Assembly: GCA_902776435.1 (NCBI GenBank)
Contig: CACYQB010000002.1
Location: 93,401-157,400, forward strand
DNA from: an uncultured Bacteroidales bacterium
GTDB lineage: Bacteria; Bacteroidota; Bacteroidia; Bacteroidales; Muribaculaceae
Reading direction: 5' to 3'
DNA: 64,000 nt
Shown one piece after another: positions 1 to 9,124 of this stretch. Position 1 is the stretch's first letter. Each line of letters begins with the position of its first letter. The translations under genes were made by a program, and so were the position numbers. Under the pieces are notes generated by a model. That model was given only the letters and a program-made list of their open reading frames with translations, had not been told where the DNA came from and did not search any database.

Positions 1-34
1 TGACAAAAAATCGGATTTTTAGGAAACAAATTAG

Positions 35-42
35 TAATTTTG
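35..42 (+). promoter_or_regulatory. Promoter -7 box for the MlaD-like gene
   Basis: TAATTTTG matches the Bacteroidetes -7 consensus TAnnTTTG and lies 36 bases before the start codon at 79. No clear -33 element is visible. Bases 1-34 hold nothing else; the TGA at 1-3 could be the stop of a gene outside the window. Confidence 0.5.
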
Positions 43-78
43 CCGTTTAAAGCAAGAAAAGAACTAGATTGATTAAAA

Positions 79-981
79 ATGAAGTTTCTCAATAAGAATG
101 TAAAAATTGCGCTCACCGTGCTTGTGGGCCTGGCTTTGCTCTACTGGGGCGTCAACTATCTCAAGGGTGTTAACCTGTTGACTCCTGTTAATCATTTTTA
201 TACCGAGGTCGAGAGTGTTGACGGACTGCTCGAATCAGCCCCCATTACTGTCAATGGATTTACTGTGGGACAAGTGAGGGAAATCAATTATGACTACGCA
301 AATAACAAAATCTCTATCCAGCTCGCCTTTGAGCCCAAGATGAAGATTCCCGAGGGCAGTACACTGAACATGGTGTCGGGATTGATGGGTGGAGCTTCGC
401 TTGTCCTTAATCTGGGAACCGGACCGGCCTTGCCATCAGGCAGCATGATACCCACAACGGACACTCCGGGCTTGATTGATAATGTCAAGGATAACGTCAT
501 TCCCATGGTGACCGACATGATTCCTAAGGTGGATTCCATCATGAGTAATGTCAATGGTCTGACCAGTGATCCCGCACTGCTTGCTGCACTGGCACGTCTT
601 GACGGCATCACTCGTCAGATTCAGATCAGCGCTCAACAGCTCACTACGCTCATGAATGGTTTGAACCGCAGTGTGCCGGGCGTGATGAACAACGTGAACG
701 GCATTACCAATAATCTGAATGGTACCACAGGAAACCTGACTGACTTTTCGACATCACTCAAGCAGTTGCCCCTGGACTCGACCATCAATACCCTTAATGC
801 CACATTGGCCAATCTGCAAGCTCTCAGCGAGCAGTTGAACGACAAGAATTCAACCCTGGGCAAGGTCGTGAACGACCGCGAGCTGTATGACAATGCCAAC
901 CATGCCATTGCCAGTCTCGACTCCCTGTTGACTGACTTCAAAGCCAATCCTAAGCGTTACATTAACATTAAAGTGTTCTAA
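79..981 (+). CDS. MlaD/MCE-family lipid transport protein
   Basis: This 300-residue protein has a short cytoplasmic start, one membrane segment at about residues 9-27, and then an MCE domain (about 35-115) with the pattern GLLESAPITVNGFTVGQV and a later GLMGGASLVLNLG. The rest (about 130-290) is a helical, Asn-rich region typical of the substrate-tunnel part of MCE proteins. The family holds the periplasmic subunit of Mla-type phospholipid transport between inner and outer membrane. In Bacteroidetes such genes sit alone or next to an amidase gene; here the partner MlaE and MlaF genes are not in view. A strong terminator follows at 1055. The ATG at 79 is the only start that gives a normal N-terminal anchor. 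The lipid substrate is inferred from the family only. Confidence 0.85.
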   Translation: MKFLNKNVKIALTVLVGLALLYWGVNYLKGVNLLTPVNHFYTEVESVDGLLESAPITVNGFTVGQVREINYDYANNKISIQLAFEPKMKIPEGSTLNMVSGLMGGASLVLNLGTGPALPSGSMIPTTDTPGLIDNVKDNVIPMVTDMIPKVDSIMSNVNGLTSDPALLAALARLDGITRQIQISAQQLTTLMNGLNRSVPGVMNNVNGITNNLNGTTGNLTDFSTSLKQLPLDSTINTLNATLANLQALSEQLNDKNSTLGKVVNDRELYDNANHAIASLDSLLTDFKANPKRYINIKVF

Positions 982-1403
982 TGTGCTGACATGTTTGGAT
1001 ATAACAAGGAAATATCATTCTGAGAGACCATTTTCTCTCTTTTGAATGGGGTGAAAAACTCTATTTGGATTGTGTCCAAATAGAGTTTTTTTTGATTTTT
1101 ATTGTTTTCGGGATTTGCAAAATCAAACCCCTGCAATTACAGCCATTTGCGAGTTTGATAAATGAAACAGGCAAAAGATGCATAAAACGTAACTTGTTGA
1201 TTATTAGGTGTATTGATAAAGTTAATCGCCATAAAATGCAAAAAAAATATAATGATGTTCTAACCCTTTGTTTTTCAACATCGTTACACTCAAAATGATA
1301 TTTCCAAATTTTTTAAGCATTTTTTTATAAGAAAATATTGGGCGAAATTTGTACTGCTAAAAAGCACAAAACAAACCAACCGTTACTAAGAAAATATTAG
1401 AAA
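982..1403. other. Intergenic region between the MlaD-like gene and dnaA
   Basis: This 422 bp AT-rich stretch holds the terminator at 1055-1093 and then about 300 bp of low-GC sequence before dnaA. I looked for clustered DnaA boxes (TTATCCACA-like) on both strands and saw no convincing set, so I do not call an origin. No -7 box as clean as those elsewhere is present; CGAAATTTGTAC near 1344 is a weak candidate. The open frame at 1065-1298 is not credible as a gene because it starts inside the terminator stem. Confidence 0.6.
1055..1093 (+). terminator. Rho-independent terminator after the MlaD-like gene
   Basis: The arms AAAACTCTATTTGGA and TCCAAATAGAGTTTT are perfect inverted repeats separated by 5 bases and followed by a run of T. 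Confidence 0.9.
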
Positions 1404-2807
1404 ATGTTTAACGTTGCACAACAGTGGAACCGTTGCCTTGACGTCATTAAGGCAAACATTCCGGCCGAGCAGTTCAATGCTTGGTTCGCACCCATTGTTG
1501 CCGTTGACTTTGACCCTGAAACCGACCGTGTGACACTCCGTGTGCCCTCGCAGTTCTTTGTGGAAAAGATCGAGGACCGCTATATTACTATTCTCTCGGC
1601 AGCCTTGAGGAAGGTTTTCGGTGAGAATGTAAAGCTCAATTATAAATATAATGTGGTGGGCGCCGACGACGCAAGCGCTGTGGAGCAGACCGAGGACAAC
1701 TCGAGTGTAAAACTCAAGCAGGAACTCAAGATCCGCAAACCCCGTGTCGCCAATCCCTTCCACCAGGATGACACGTTCGACGACATTGATCCGCAACTTA
1801 ATCCGAAATACACCTTCGAGAACTATTGCAGCAGCATGAGCAACAGGCTTGCTGTGAGCATCGGTCAGGCGATAACCGACCACCCGGAGATGAAGACCTA
1901 TAATCCCTTATTCGTCTTTGGCTCGACGGGTGTCGGCAAGACTCACCTCTTGCAGGCCATCGGCATTAAGTTCAAGGAGCAGAATCCGCGCCTGCGAGTG
2001 CTCTATGTCAATGCCAGAGTCTTTGAGAGCCAGTACACGACAGCTGTGATACAGAAGAAAGTCAACGACTTCATCAATTTTTATCAGAGTATCGACGTCC
2101 TCTTGCTCGACGACATTCAGGAGTTTGCAGGCAAGGAGAAGACTCAGAATACCTTCTTCCACATCTTCAATCACCTGCACCTGCACCAGCGCCAGTTGGT
2201 GATGTCCAGTGACTGCCGCCCCAGTGATTTGGACGGCATGGTGCCCAGGCTCATCTCCCGCTTCAAGTGGGGCATGACGGTAGAGCTGGAGAAACCGGAC
2301 TTCGAGTTACGCCGCAAGTTCCTGGCCATGAAAGCGGCTCAGGATGGACTCAACATCAGTGACGAGGTTCTTGACTTTATTGCCACTAATGTTACTGAAA
2401 GCGTGCGTGTGCTCGAGGGTGTCATGGTCGCATTATTGGCTCACGCCACCATGTTGGGGCAGGACATCACGATCGACTTGGCGCGCAGTATCATCGGCAA
2501 CACCGTCAAGGTAAGCCAGAAACAGGTGACCTTTGAGTCGATCGCCGAAACCGTGGCCGATTTCTATAACCTGCCCACCGAACTCATTTACGGCAAATCC
2601 CGCAAGCGCGAAATCAGCGACGCCCGACAACTGGTGATGTATTTGGCCAAGAAGGAGGCCCAGATGTCCTCGCCAAGCATTGGCGCAAAACTTGATCGCA
2701 CCCATGCGACGGTATTGCATGCTTGTATCCAGATTGAACAACGCATGTCGATAGAAAAAGATTTCTCAAGAGAAGTTCAGGCAATTACTGCCAGCCTGAC
2801 TCAATAA
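1404..2807 (+). CDS. dnaA: Chromosomal replication initiator protein DnaA
   Basis: DnaA opens the replication origin by binding DnaA boxes as an ATP complex. All four domains are visible in 467 residues: an N-terminal interaction domain (1-85) beginning VAQQWNRCLDVIK, a variable linker (85-135), an AAA+ ATPase (about 140-350) with Walker A GSTGVGKTH near residue 172 and Walker B LLLDDIQEF near 233, and a C-terminal DNA-binding domain with the DnaA signature DRTHATVLHA near 430. Length is normal. dnaN and recF do not follow, so the classical dnaA-dnaN order is absent, as is usual in Bacteroidales. A separate terminator follows, so the gene is probably transcribed alone. Confidence 0.98.
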   Translation: MFNVAQQWNRCLDVIKANIPAEQFNAWFAPIVAVDFDPETDRVTLRVPSQFFVEKIEDRYITILSAALRKVFGENVKLNYKYNVVGADDASAVEQTEDNSSVKLKQELKIRKPRVANPFHQDDTFDDIDPQLNPKYTFENYCSSMSNRLAVSIGQAITDHPEMKTYNPLFVFGSTGVGKTHLLQAIGIKFKEQNPRLRVLYVNARVFESQYTTAVIQKKVNDFINFYQSIDVLLLDDIQEFAGKEKTQNTFFHIFNHLHLHQRQLVMSSDCRPSDLDGMVPRLISRFKWGMTVELEKPDFELRRKFLAMKAAQDGLNISDEVLDFIATNVTESVRVLEGVMVALLAHATMLGQDITIDLARSIIGNTVKVSQKQVTFESIAETVADFYNLPTELIYGKSRKREISDARQLVMYLAKKEAQMSSPSIGAKLDRTHATVLHACIQIEQRMSIEKDFSREVQAITASLTQ

Positions 2808-2828
2808 CTCAAGTCAAGAGAATCGTGT

Positions 2829-2872
2829 AATGAGGATGGACCCAGCGGCTGCGGGTCCATCCTCATTCTGTT
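2829..2872 (+). terminator. Terminator after dnaA
   Basis: AATGAGGATGGACCC and GGGTCCATCCTCATT form a 15 bp perfect stem with a 9-base loop. The T run after it is short, so termination may be partial. Confidence 0.8.
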
Positions 2873-2996
2873 ACATTACACCTTTTGAGCAGCTAAAATA
2901 GCCTATTCATTGGGAATTTACTCGCGTTGACAGAGAAAAATCATGGCCTTTTAAACATTTTGGCACATCGGTAGTCAAAAAGTGGCGCAAAACGAA

Positions 2997-3026
2997 TTGC
3001 CATATGAGAAATTATGCGTAAATTTG
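2997..3026 (+). promoter_or_regulatory. gyrA promoter
   Basis: TTG at 2997-2999 and TAAATTTG at 3019-3026 are separated by 19 bases, the expected -33/-7 spacing for the Bacteroidetes primary sigma factor. Confidence 0.7.
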
Positions 3027-3121
3027 TAGGTTAAACCTAATGTCGTGGCACGCGTGCTAGCCTGGGGCGGAATTTTGCCTGCGGTGCGGTGCCCGGAACA
3101 GATTTAAAAGAAGTAATAATA

Positions 3122-5692
3122 ATGGACAACGATCGAATTTTAGAGATCAACATTGAGAACGAAATGAAGTCCAGTTACATCGATTATTCGATGTCGGTCA
3201 TCGTTTCGCGTGCGCTACCCGATGTGCGCGACGGCTTCAAGCCGGTGCACCGCAGGGTACTCTATGGCATGGACAAGTTGCGTAACTATTCTAATGCCCC
3301 CTACAAGAAATCGGCCCGTATCGTGGGTGATGTGCTTGGTAAGTACCATCCCCATGGCGATTCTTCGGTTTACTTTGCCATGGTTCGTCTGGCCCAGGAG
3401 TGGGCAATGCGTTATCCGCTGGTAGATGGCCAGGGTAACTTCGGTTCGGTGGATGGTGACAGCCCCGCTGCCATGCGTTACACCGAGGTGCGTCTCGACA
3501 AGATGGGCGAGAGCATGATGGAGGACATGGACAAGGATACCGTGGACTTTGTGCCTAACTTCGACAACACGCTTGAGGAGCCTTCTGTATTGCCCACCCG
3601 CATCCCTAACCTGCTGGTGAACGGTGCGACGGGTATTGCCGTGGGTATGGCGACCAACATGGCGCCCCACAACCTGGGCGAATGCATCGACGCCTGCCTG
3701 GCACTGCTCGAGGATCCCGAACTGTCGGTTAGCGACCTGATGAACTATATCAAGGCGCCTGACTTCCCCACTGGTGGCATCATCTATGGCTATCAGGGTG
3801 TGAAAGATGCCTTTGAGACTGGTCGCGGACGCATCGTAGTTCGTGCTAAGGCCGAAATTGAAACTGAACATAACCACGAGCGCATCGTGGTCAACGAGAT
3901 TCCTTATAATGTCAACAAGAAGGATCTCATCGAGAATATCGCGCGCCTGGTAGAGGAAAAGAGGCTCGACGGTATCGCCGACATTAACGACGAGAGCGAC
4001 CGTCACGGTATGCGCATCGTTATCGACGTGAAGAAGGACTTCAACCCCAATGTGCTGCTCAACAAGCTGTACAAGATGACCGAGCTGCAGTCGTCCTTCA
4101 GCGTCAACAACGTCTGCTTGGTGAACGGACGTCCCATGCTCCTCAACCTCAAGCAGTTGTTGCACTACTTCCTGGAGCACCGCCACGAGGTGGTTATCCG
4201 CCGCACTCAGTTTGACCTCAAAAAGGCCATGGAACGCGCACACATCCTGGAAGGACTCATCATCGCCAGCGACAATATCGACGAGGTGATCGCTATCATC
4301 AAGAGCAGTGACTCGACCGACCACGCAATTCAGCGTCTGTGTGAGCGCTTCAACCTGTCCGATGTACAAGCCCGCGCCATTGTCGAGATGCGTCTGCGTC
4401 AGCTCACTGGATTGGAGCAGGAGAAACTGCACAACGAGTTGGCCGAGGTGCGCAAGACCATCGAGCACCTGCAGGCCGTTCTCGACGATCCTGCCGAGTG
4501 CCGCAAGGTCATCGAGGAGGAATTGCTCGAAGTCAAGGCTAAATTCGGCGACGAGCGCCGCACCCAGATTGTTTATTCCAGCGAGGAGATGAATGCTGAG
4601 GACTTCTACAGCGATGATCCCATGATTATCACTATCTCCCACTTCGGTTATATCAAGCGCACCCCGCTCAAGGAATACCGTGCTCAGGCACGTGGTGGCG
4701 TGGGCGCTAGAGGCAGTGACACGCGCGATGAGGACTTCATCGAGTATGTCTATGAAGCCACCAACCACAATTACATGTTGTTCTTCACTGCAACGGGACG
4801 TTGCTTCTGGTTGCGTGTGTTCGAGATTCCCGAGGGCACCAAGAACAGCAAGGGACGTGCTATCCAGAACCTGCTCAACCTGGATGCCGAGAACCGCATC
4901 ATGGCCTTTGTCCGTGCGACGGCTCTTACCGATCCTGAATATAATCAGTCACATTATATTGTATTTGCCACTAAGAACGGTATCGTTAAGCGTACGAGCC
5001 TGAGTGCATACTCTCGTCCTCGTGCCAATGGCGTTAGGGCACTCAATATTGCCGAGGACGACCAACTCGTGGGCGCCATTCTCACCGAGGGTGACAGCGA
5101 AGTGATTCTGGCCAATAGCAAGGGCTATGCCATCCGCTTCCCCGAAACCAAGGTGCGCGCTATGGGACGTACCGCTACCGGTGTCAAGGGCATGACCTTG
5201 AGCGAAGGTGATGAAGTCATCGGCATGATCTGCATGCGTGCCGGTACCCGTGACGACGTACTCGTCGTTTCAGAGCAGGGTATGGGCAAGCGCAGCGCTC
5301 TCGATGACTACCGTGTGACCAACCGTGGCGGTAAAGGTGTTAAAACTATTAACATTACCCCCAAGACTGGCAAGCTAATTGCAATTAAGAATGTGAACGA
5401 CGATAACGACCTTGTCATCATCAACAAGAGTGGCATCGCAATCAGGCTACGGGTTAGCTCTCTCCGCATTGTCGGTCGCGCCACTCAGGGCGTAAGGCTG
5501 ATCAACCTGGAAAAGAAAAACGACGAGATAGCAAGCGTTTGCAAGGTGGATACCGAGCCCGAGTCGACTGATGAGGAAAGCGTTCGCGAAGCTTTCAACC
5601 AGGAGGTGGTTGAAGACCAGAACATCCAGAATGACCAGGATGTACCGAGTGAAGATAATGAACAACAAAACGATAACGAACAAACATTATAA
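3122..5692 (+). CDS. gyrA: DNA gyrase subunit A
   Basis: GyrA cuts and rejoins DNA in the A2B2 gyrase that introduces negative supercoils. The breakage-reunion domain begins [22 protein letters not shown] and holds the catalytic Tyr in AAMRYTEVR; the quinolone region reads [14 protein letters not shown], with Ser at the E. coli Ser83 position and Phe at the Asp87 position, as I recall is usual in Bacteroides. Six beta-pinwheel blades follow, with a GyrA-box-like QARGGVG. The last ~45 residues are a strongly acidic Glu/Asp/Asn/Gln tail. I start the gene at ATG 3122 (856 residues) because the upstream TTG-type extension is not conserved-looking. gyrB is not in the window. ParC is an alternative, but the pinwheel box fits GyrA better. 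Confidence 0.96.
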   Translation: MDNDRILEINIENEMKSSYIDYSMSVIVSRALPDVRDGFKPVHRRVLYGMDKLRNYSNAPYKKSARIVGDVLGKYHPHGDSSVYFAMVRLAQEWAMRYPLVDGQGNFGSVDGDSPAAMRYTEVRLDKMGESMMEDMDKDTVDFVPNFDNTLEEPSVLPTRIPNLLVNGATGIAVGMATNMAPHNLGECIDACLALLEDPELSVSDLMNYIKAPDFPTGGIIYGYQGVKDAFETGRGRIVVRAKAEIETEHNHERIVVNEIPYNVNKKDLIENIARLVEEKRLDGIADINDESDRHGMRIVIDVKKDFNPNVLLNKLYKMTELQSSFSVNNVCLVNGRPMLLNLKQLLHYFLEHRHEVVIRRTQFDLKKAMERAHILEGLIIASDNIDEVIAIIKSSDSTDHAIQRLCERFNLSDVQARAIVEMRLRQLTGLEQEKLHNELAEVRKTIEHLQAVLDDPAECRKVIEEELLEVKAKFGDERRTQIVYSSEEMNAEDFYSDDPMIITISHFGYIKRTPLKEYRAQARGGVGARGSDTRDEDFIEYVYEATNHNYMLFFTATGRCFWLRVFEIPEGTKNSKGRAIQNLLNLDAENRIMAFVRATALTDPEYNQSHYIVFATKNGIVKRTSLSAYSRPRANGVRALNIAEDDQLVGAILTEGDSEVILANSKGYAIRFPETKVRAMGRTATGVKGMTLSEGDEVIGMICMRAGTRDDVLVVSEQGMGKRSALDDYRVTNRGGKGVKTINITPKTGKLIAIKNVNDDNDLVIINKSGIAIRLRVSSLRIVGRATQGVRLINLEKKNDEIASVCKVDTEPESTDEESVREAFNQEVVEDQNIQNDQDVPSEDNEQQNDNEQTL

Positions 5693-5714
5693 ACCAACTT
5701 AATTGTTAACAAAA

Positions 5715-6851
5715 ATGAAAAAGATGATTCTTTTCGCCGCTGCCATCATGATGGCGTTCGGCGCATCGGCTCAGATGAGCCTCGTGAAAGACCTCGCCAA
5801 GAAGGCTGGTTCGGGCAACCCTCAAGATCTGATGGAGGTGCTTCAGAACATTGAGCCTGCTTTCACCAACCCTGAGAGTGCCAACGACGTGCTCACTTGG
5901 GTCACCGCAGGTAAGGCAGCTTTTGCTCTGTATGATGAGCTCTACAAGATGAAACTCATGCAGCAGCCCGTTGATGACACCATGATGAACCAGGTGCTCA
6001 GTGGTGCTTATGAGTATTACATGAAGGCTCTGCCTCTGGACAGTATCGTCGAGATGGACAAGAAAACCGGTATGCCCAAGCTGAACAGTGACGGCACCAA
6101 GAAGGTGAAGACCAAATACAGCAAGGACATCATCGGTGCGCTCACCTCACACATGGGTGACATTGCCAATGCCGGTAACGTTTATCTGCAGAACAGCGAT
6201 TGGAACAATGCTGCTGACGCTTTTGGCAACTATGCCGATCTCGCTGTATCTGATTTCGCTGTTAAGAATGGCGTTGCTGCTCCCGATAGCACACTGGCTC
6301 AAGTGCGTTTCTTCCAGGCTTACTCACAGTATCAGGTTCAGAAGTTTGCCGAGGCTTACGACAACTTCACCAAGGCCCGCAAACTGGGTTACACCGACAA
6401 TAACATCGTGGACTTCCAGACTTCTTCACTGGCCAACATGGTACAGGGCATGCTTGACAAGAATGAGTATGACAAGGCCAACAACTTTATCGACAACGCT
6501 CTGAAGGGTGATCCCATGAACGGTACCCTCCATGACATCAAGGGCTTCACTGTTGAGCTGATGAATGGTGTTGATGCTGCTTTGCCCTTCTATCGCAAGG
6601 CAACCGAGGTTGATCCCGACTATGCTAACGGATTCTTTGATGTTGGTCGTTGCCTCTACCTGCAGGCCCAGAAGATTATCGATGATAATCCCAATGCCAC
6701 CAACAAGGAACTCGTTCCCAAGATCAAACCGATCTATGACGAGGCTATTCCTTTCTTGCAGAAGGCTGCTGCCCTTAACCCCGATGACACCAAGGCTAAG
6801 AACGTCCTTGATGATATCCTCTACAAATTTGAGGTGATGGGCGTGAAGTAA
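5715..6851 (+). CDS. Periplasmic TPR-repeat protein
   Basis: This 378-residue protein starts with a signal peptide (KKMILFAAAIMMAFGASAQ) and then has tetratricopeptide-type helix pairs, clearest at about 195-330 (ARFFQAYSQYQVQKF, FYRKATEVDPDYANGFFDVG, FLQKAAALNPDDTKAK). It is a paralog of the next gene; both share the phrase KVKTKYSK in the middle and a similar ending. TPR proteins act as scaffolds for protein complexes; no enzymatic motif is visible. The ATG at 5715 is chosen over a TTG 12 bases upstream because the signal peptide begins there. It follows gyrA by 22 bases and could be read through from it, and it ends at a strong terminator. Confidence 0.8.
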   Translation: MKKMILFAAAIMMAFGASAQMSLVKDLAKKAGSGNPQDLMEVLQNIEPAFTNPESANDVLTWVTAGKAAFALYDELYKMKLMQQPVDDTMMNQVLSGAYEYYMKALPLDSIVEMDKKTGMPKLNSDGTKKVKTKYSKDIIGALTSHMGDIANAGNVYLQNSDWNNAADAFGNYADLAVSDFAVKNGVAAPDSTLAQVRFFQAYSQYQVQKFAEAYDNFTKARKLGYTDNNIVDFQTSSLANMVQGMLDKNEYDKANNFIDNALKGDPMNGTLHDIKGFTVELMNGVDAALPFYRKATEVDPDYANGFFDVGRCLYLQAQKIIDDNPNATNKELVPKIKPIYDEAIPFLQKAAALNPDDTKAKNVLDDILYKFEVMGVK

Positions 6852-6875
6852 TACGGTATTAATCATAAACTATAA

Positions 6876-6905
6876 GGCGGTGGGGCATTGCTTCACCGCC
6901 TGTTT
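6876..6905 (+). terminator. Terminator after the first TPR gene
   Basis: GGCGGTG and CACCGCC pair across an 11-base loop, followed by TGTTTGTT. Confidence 0.75.
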
Positions 6906-6927
6906 GTTGGGAAGAGAATGGTAAGAA

Positions 6928-6959
6928 TTTGCAGGGGATGTGAAAAAAGAGTAATTTTG
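6928..6959 (+). promoter_or_regulatory. Promoter of the second TPR gene
   Basis: TTTG at 6928-6931 and TAATTTTG at 6952-6959 are 20 bases apart, matching the Bacteroidetes -33/-7 pair. A purine-rich AGGAGAGA at 6973-6980 looks like one of the few Shine-Dalgarno sites in the window. Confidence 0.7.
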
Positions 6960-6985
6960 CAGCGGTTTTAATAGGAGAGACTATT

Positions 6986-8227
6986 GTGAAAAAGAACATA
7001 TTACTATTAACTGCGGCATTAATAGCGTCATTGACTGTGTCCGGTCAGCATCTGCTTGTTGACCAGACCAAAAAGATGATCAGTGGACTCACGATGACCG
7101 TGGACAGTTATGAGAAAGCGTTCAACAAGTTGAAGCCTGCGTTGACCAACGACGAGACGCGCAACCGTGCCGAGACTTGGGCGCTTGCCAACCGCATCAA
7201 GGTTGAACAGTATGACAAGTACATGGATAACCGCCGTGTGGGCAAGAAAATGGATGTCAAAGCAATGGGACATACGCTTATCGACGCCTATGACTATAGC
7301 CTGATTGCTCTCAAACTCGATACCATTCGCGTCTTGGACAAGAAGGGGAATCCCGCCATTGACAAGAAAACCCGCAAGCAGCAAGTCAAGACCAAGTACA
7401 GCAAGGAAGTCGTGAACCGCCTGGTGGAGCATCATGATGACTACCGCCTCGTGGGCAGCGAGTTATATAATGTCAAGGATTGGGATGGCGCTTACAAGGC
7501 TTGGGACTACTACTGCCAGATGGCTGCCCGTACGGATGACCCTCGCTGGATCAAGCCTGACAGTCTTGTGGCCGAAGCGCGTTACTATCAAGGCATCGCC
7601 TCCTGGCAGAAAGGTGATACCATCGATGCCGTTCGGTTGTTCAGTGTCGCCCGCCATTCGGGATATAACCACAAGGAGGCATATGATTATGCACTCGTCT
7701 GCCTCAGCGACATGGGTAATGATGCTGAGGTGGTGAAACTTGCATGGGATGCTTTTCTTAAATTTGGTGTCTCTGATCCCCAGTATATCCGTATCCTCAT
7801 CAACGACTTCGTCAGCCGTGAGGATTATACAGGAGCCAACGACTTGATTGACGACGCAATGGCAGCTAATCCCGATGATGATGAACTGTATAACCTTAAG
7901 GGGCTGGTTATCGAAAGCTATCAGAACATCTATGATGCTTTTCCTTACTACCAGCGTTGCATCGAGCTCAACGACAGCAATGCCAATGGTCTGTTCAATG
8001 CGGGACGATTCTTCTACAACAAGGCAATGGAAACCCGCCAAAACAGCCACCTCTATGGCAAGAAATTAGCCGATCTTGTCAACCCCATCTATCGTGAGGC
8101 CCTGCCTTATTTCGAGAAATCTTACGCCATCAACCCCCGCAACACAGAACTGGTAAATGCCTTGCGCGACATCTACTATAAACTGGGCGAAGCCGACAAA
8201 CTACAATCCATAGAATCCGCCCAATAA
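6986..8227 (+). CDS. Periplasmic TPR-repeat protein (paralog)
   Basis: The 413-residue product has a signal peptide (KKNILLLTAALIASLTVSGQ) and TPR-like helical repeats, clearest from about 190 to 400 (ARYYQGIASWQKGDTIDAVRL is one helix pair, LPYFEKSYAINPRN another). It matches the preceding gene along its length, so the two arose by duplication, but this copy has its own promoter. Translation starts at GTG 6986, supported by AGGAGAGA six bases upstream and by the signal peptide. No catalytic motif is seen. A role in envelope protein complexes is only inferred from TPR folds. Confidence 0.8.
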   Translation: MKKNILLLTAALIASLTVSGQHLLVDQTKKMISGLTMTVDSYEKAFNKLKPALTNDETRNRAETWALANRIKVEQYDKYMDNRRVGKKMDVKAMGHTLIDAYDYSLIALKLDTIRVLDKKGNPAIDKKTRKQQVKTKYSKEVVNRLVEHHDDYRLVGSELYNVKDWDGAYKAWDYYCQMAARTDDPRWIKPDSLVAEARYYQGIASWQKGDTIDAVRLFSVARHSGYNHKEAYDYALVCLSDMGNDAEVVKLAWDAFLKFGVSDPQYIRILINDFVSREDYTGANDLIDDAMAANPDDDELYNLKGLVIESYQNIYDAFPYYQRCIELNDSNANGLFNAGRFFYNKAMETRQNSHLYGKKLADLVNPIYREALPYFEKSYAINPRNTELVNALRDIYYKLGEADKLQSIESAQ

Positions 8228-8246
8228 TACATTTATTAAAAAAACA

Positions 8247-8294
8247 ACTAGCCCTATGTTTGACTATGAGGAGCAAACATAGGGCTAGTCTTAT
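8247..8294. terminator. Bidirectional terminator between convergent genes
   Basis: ACTAGCCCTATGTTTG (8247-8262) and CAAACATAGGGCTAGT (8274-8289) are 16 bp perfect inverted repeats, with T-rich sequence on the right and A-rich on the left. It separates the TPR gene from lpxA, which converge. Confidence 0.9.
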
Positions 8295-8329
8295 TGTATT
8301 CTGTGTAATCTGAAAACCGAATGAGGGAA

Positions 8330-9103
8330 TTACGGCTTGCGGACGATACCGCGCTTGCTGGCACGCACGAAATTGATAATGATGTCTCGCTCAGGGCTTG
8401 CCGGCAGTTTTTCAGCCTCGGCCAGCGACTGGGTGACATTCAGCCCTGAATCGTAGATAGTGCGGTAAACGTCGGCAATGGCGTCTATCTGTTCGCTGGT
8501 GTATCCACGACGATGCAGGCCCACCTTGTTCACGCCTTCATAGGCGATGGGGTAGCGTGCAGCCATACAATAGGGCGGGATGTCCTTGTTGACAAGTGCT
8601 CCACCTTGAATCATGACGTGGCAACCGATCAAGGTGAATTGATGCACGAGTGCTCCACCGCCAATAATTGCCCAATCACCGGCTTCAACCTCACCGGCAA
8701 GTTGCGAAGCATTTGACATGATGACGTGGTCACCTACGATGCAGTCATGAGCCACATGGCAGTAAGCCATAATCAGGCAGTTGTTGCCCACGACGGTTTT
8801 GCCCTTGGAAGCAGTGCCACGGTGAATGGTGACGAACTCACGGATAACCGTGTTGTCTCCGATAATAGCCAGCGTGTCCTCGCCTTGGAACTTGAGGTCC
8901 TGGGGAATGTCGCCGACAACAGCATTGGAGTGAATGTGGCAGTTCTTGCCGATGCGTGCGCCACTGCGCACGACTGCGCCACTGTCTATGATGGTGCCGT
9001 CACCAATCTCTACGTTGGCGTCAATGGTCACAAAAGGACCTATTTTAACGTCTTTCCCGATTTTTGCGTCAGGGTGAACTACGGCATACTGATGAATGTT
9101 CAT
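8330..9103 (-). CDS. lpxA: Acyl-ACP-UDP-N-acetylglucosamine O-acyltransferase LpxA
   Basis: LpxA puts a 3-hydroxyacyl chain on UDP-GlcNAc, the first step of lipid A synthesis, in the cytoplasm. The 257 residues open HQYAVVHPDAKIGKDVKIGP and run through left-handed beta-helix hexapeptide repeats; the catalytic His lies in the MAYCHVAHDC block, and the C-terminal helical part carries GVNKVGLHRRGYT, diagnostic of LpxA. Length is normal for the family. It is the last gene of lpxD-lpxC/fabZ-lpxA, 21 bases after lpxC/fabZ. Confidence 0.97.
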   Translation of the reverse strand: MNIHQYAVVHPDAKIGKDVKIGPFVTIDANVEIGDGTIIDSGAVVRSGARIGKNCHIHSNAVVGDIPQDLKFQGEDTLAIIGDNTVIREFVTIHRGTASKGKTVVGNNCLIMAYCHVAHDCIVGDHVIMSNASQLAGEVEAGDWAIIGGGALVHQFTLIGCHVMIQGGALVNKDIPPYCMAARYPIAYEGVNKVGLHRRGYTSEQIDAIADVYRTIYDSGLNVTQSLAEAEKLPASPERDIIINFVRASKRGIVRKP

Positions 9104-9124
9104 TATTGTGTTTTGATTATAGTG

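Larger units (their letters stand above)
2808..3121. other. Intergenic region and leader between dnaA and gyrA
   Basis: The 314 bp gap holds the dnaA terminator (2829-2872), the gyrA promoter (2997-3026) and an unusually long, GC-rich gyrA leader of about 90 bases (3031-3121) in which GTGCGGTGCCCGG and CCTGGGGCGG could pair weakly. No gene is visible. Confidence 0.6.

Noticed and set aside
982-1403. Replication origin next to dnaA
   Set aside because: No cluster of DnaA boxes could be seen; in this phylum dnaA often lies away from oriC. A GC-skew plot of the whole chromosome would decide.
3215-4768. 517-codon open frame on the - strand opposite gyrA
   Set aside because: It lies wholly inside gyrA, which has strong motifs; the composition (Val/His/Leu-rich, no domain) is that of an antisense shadow.
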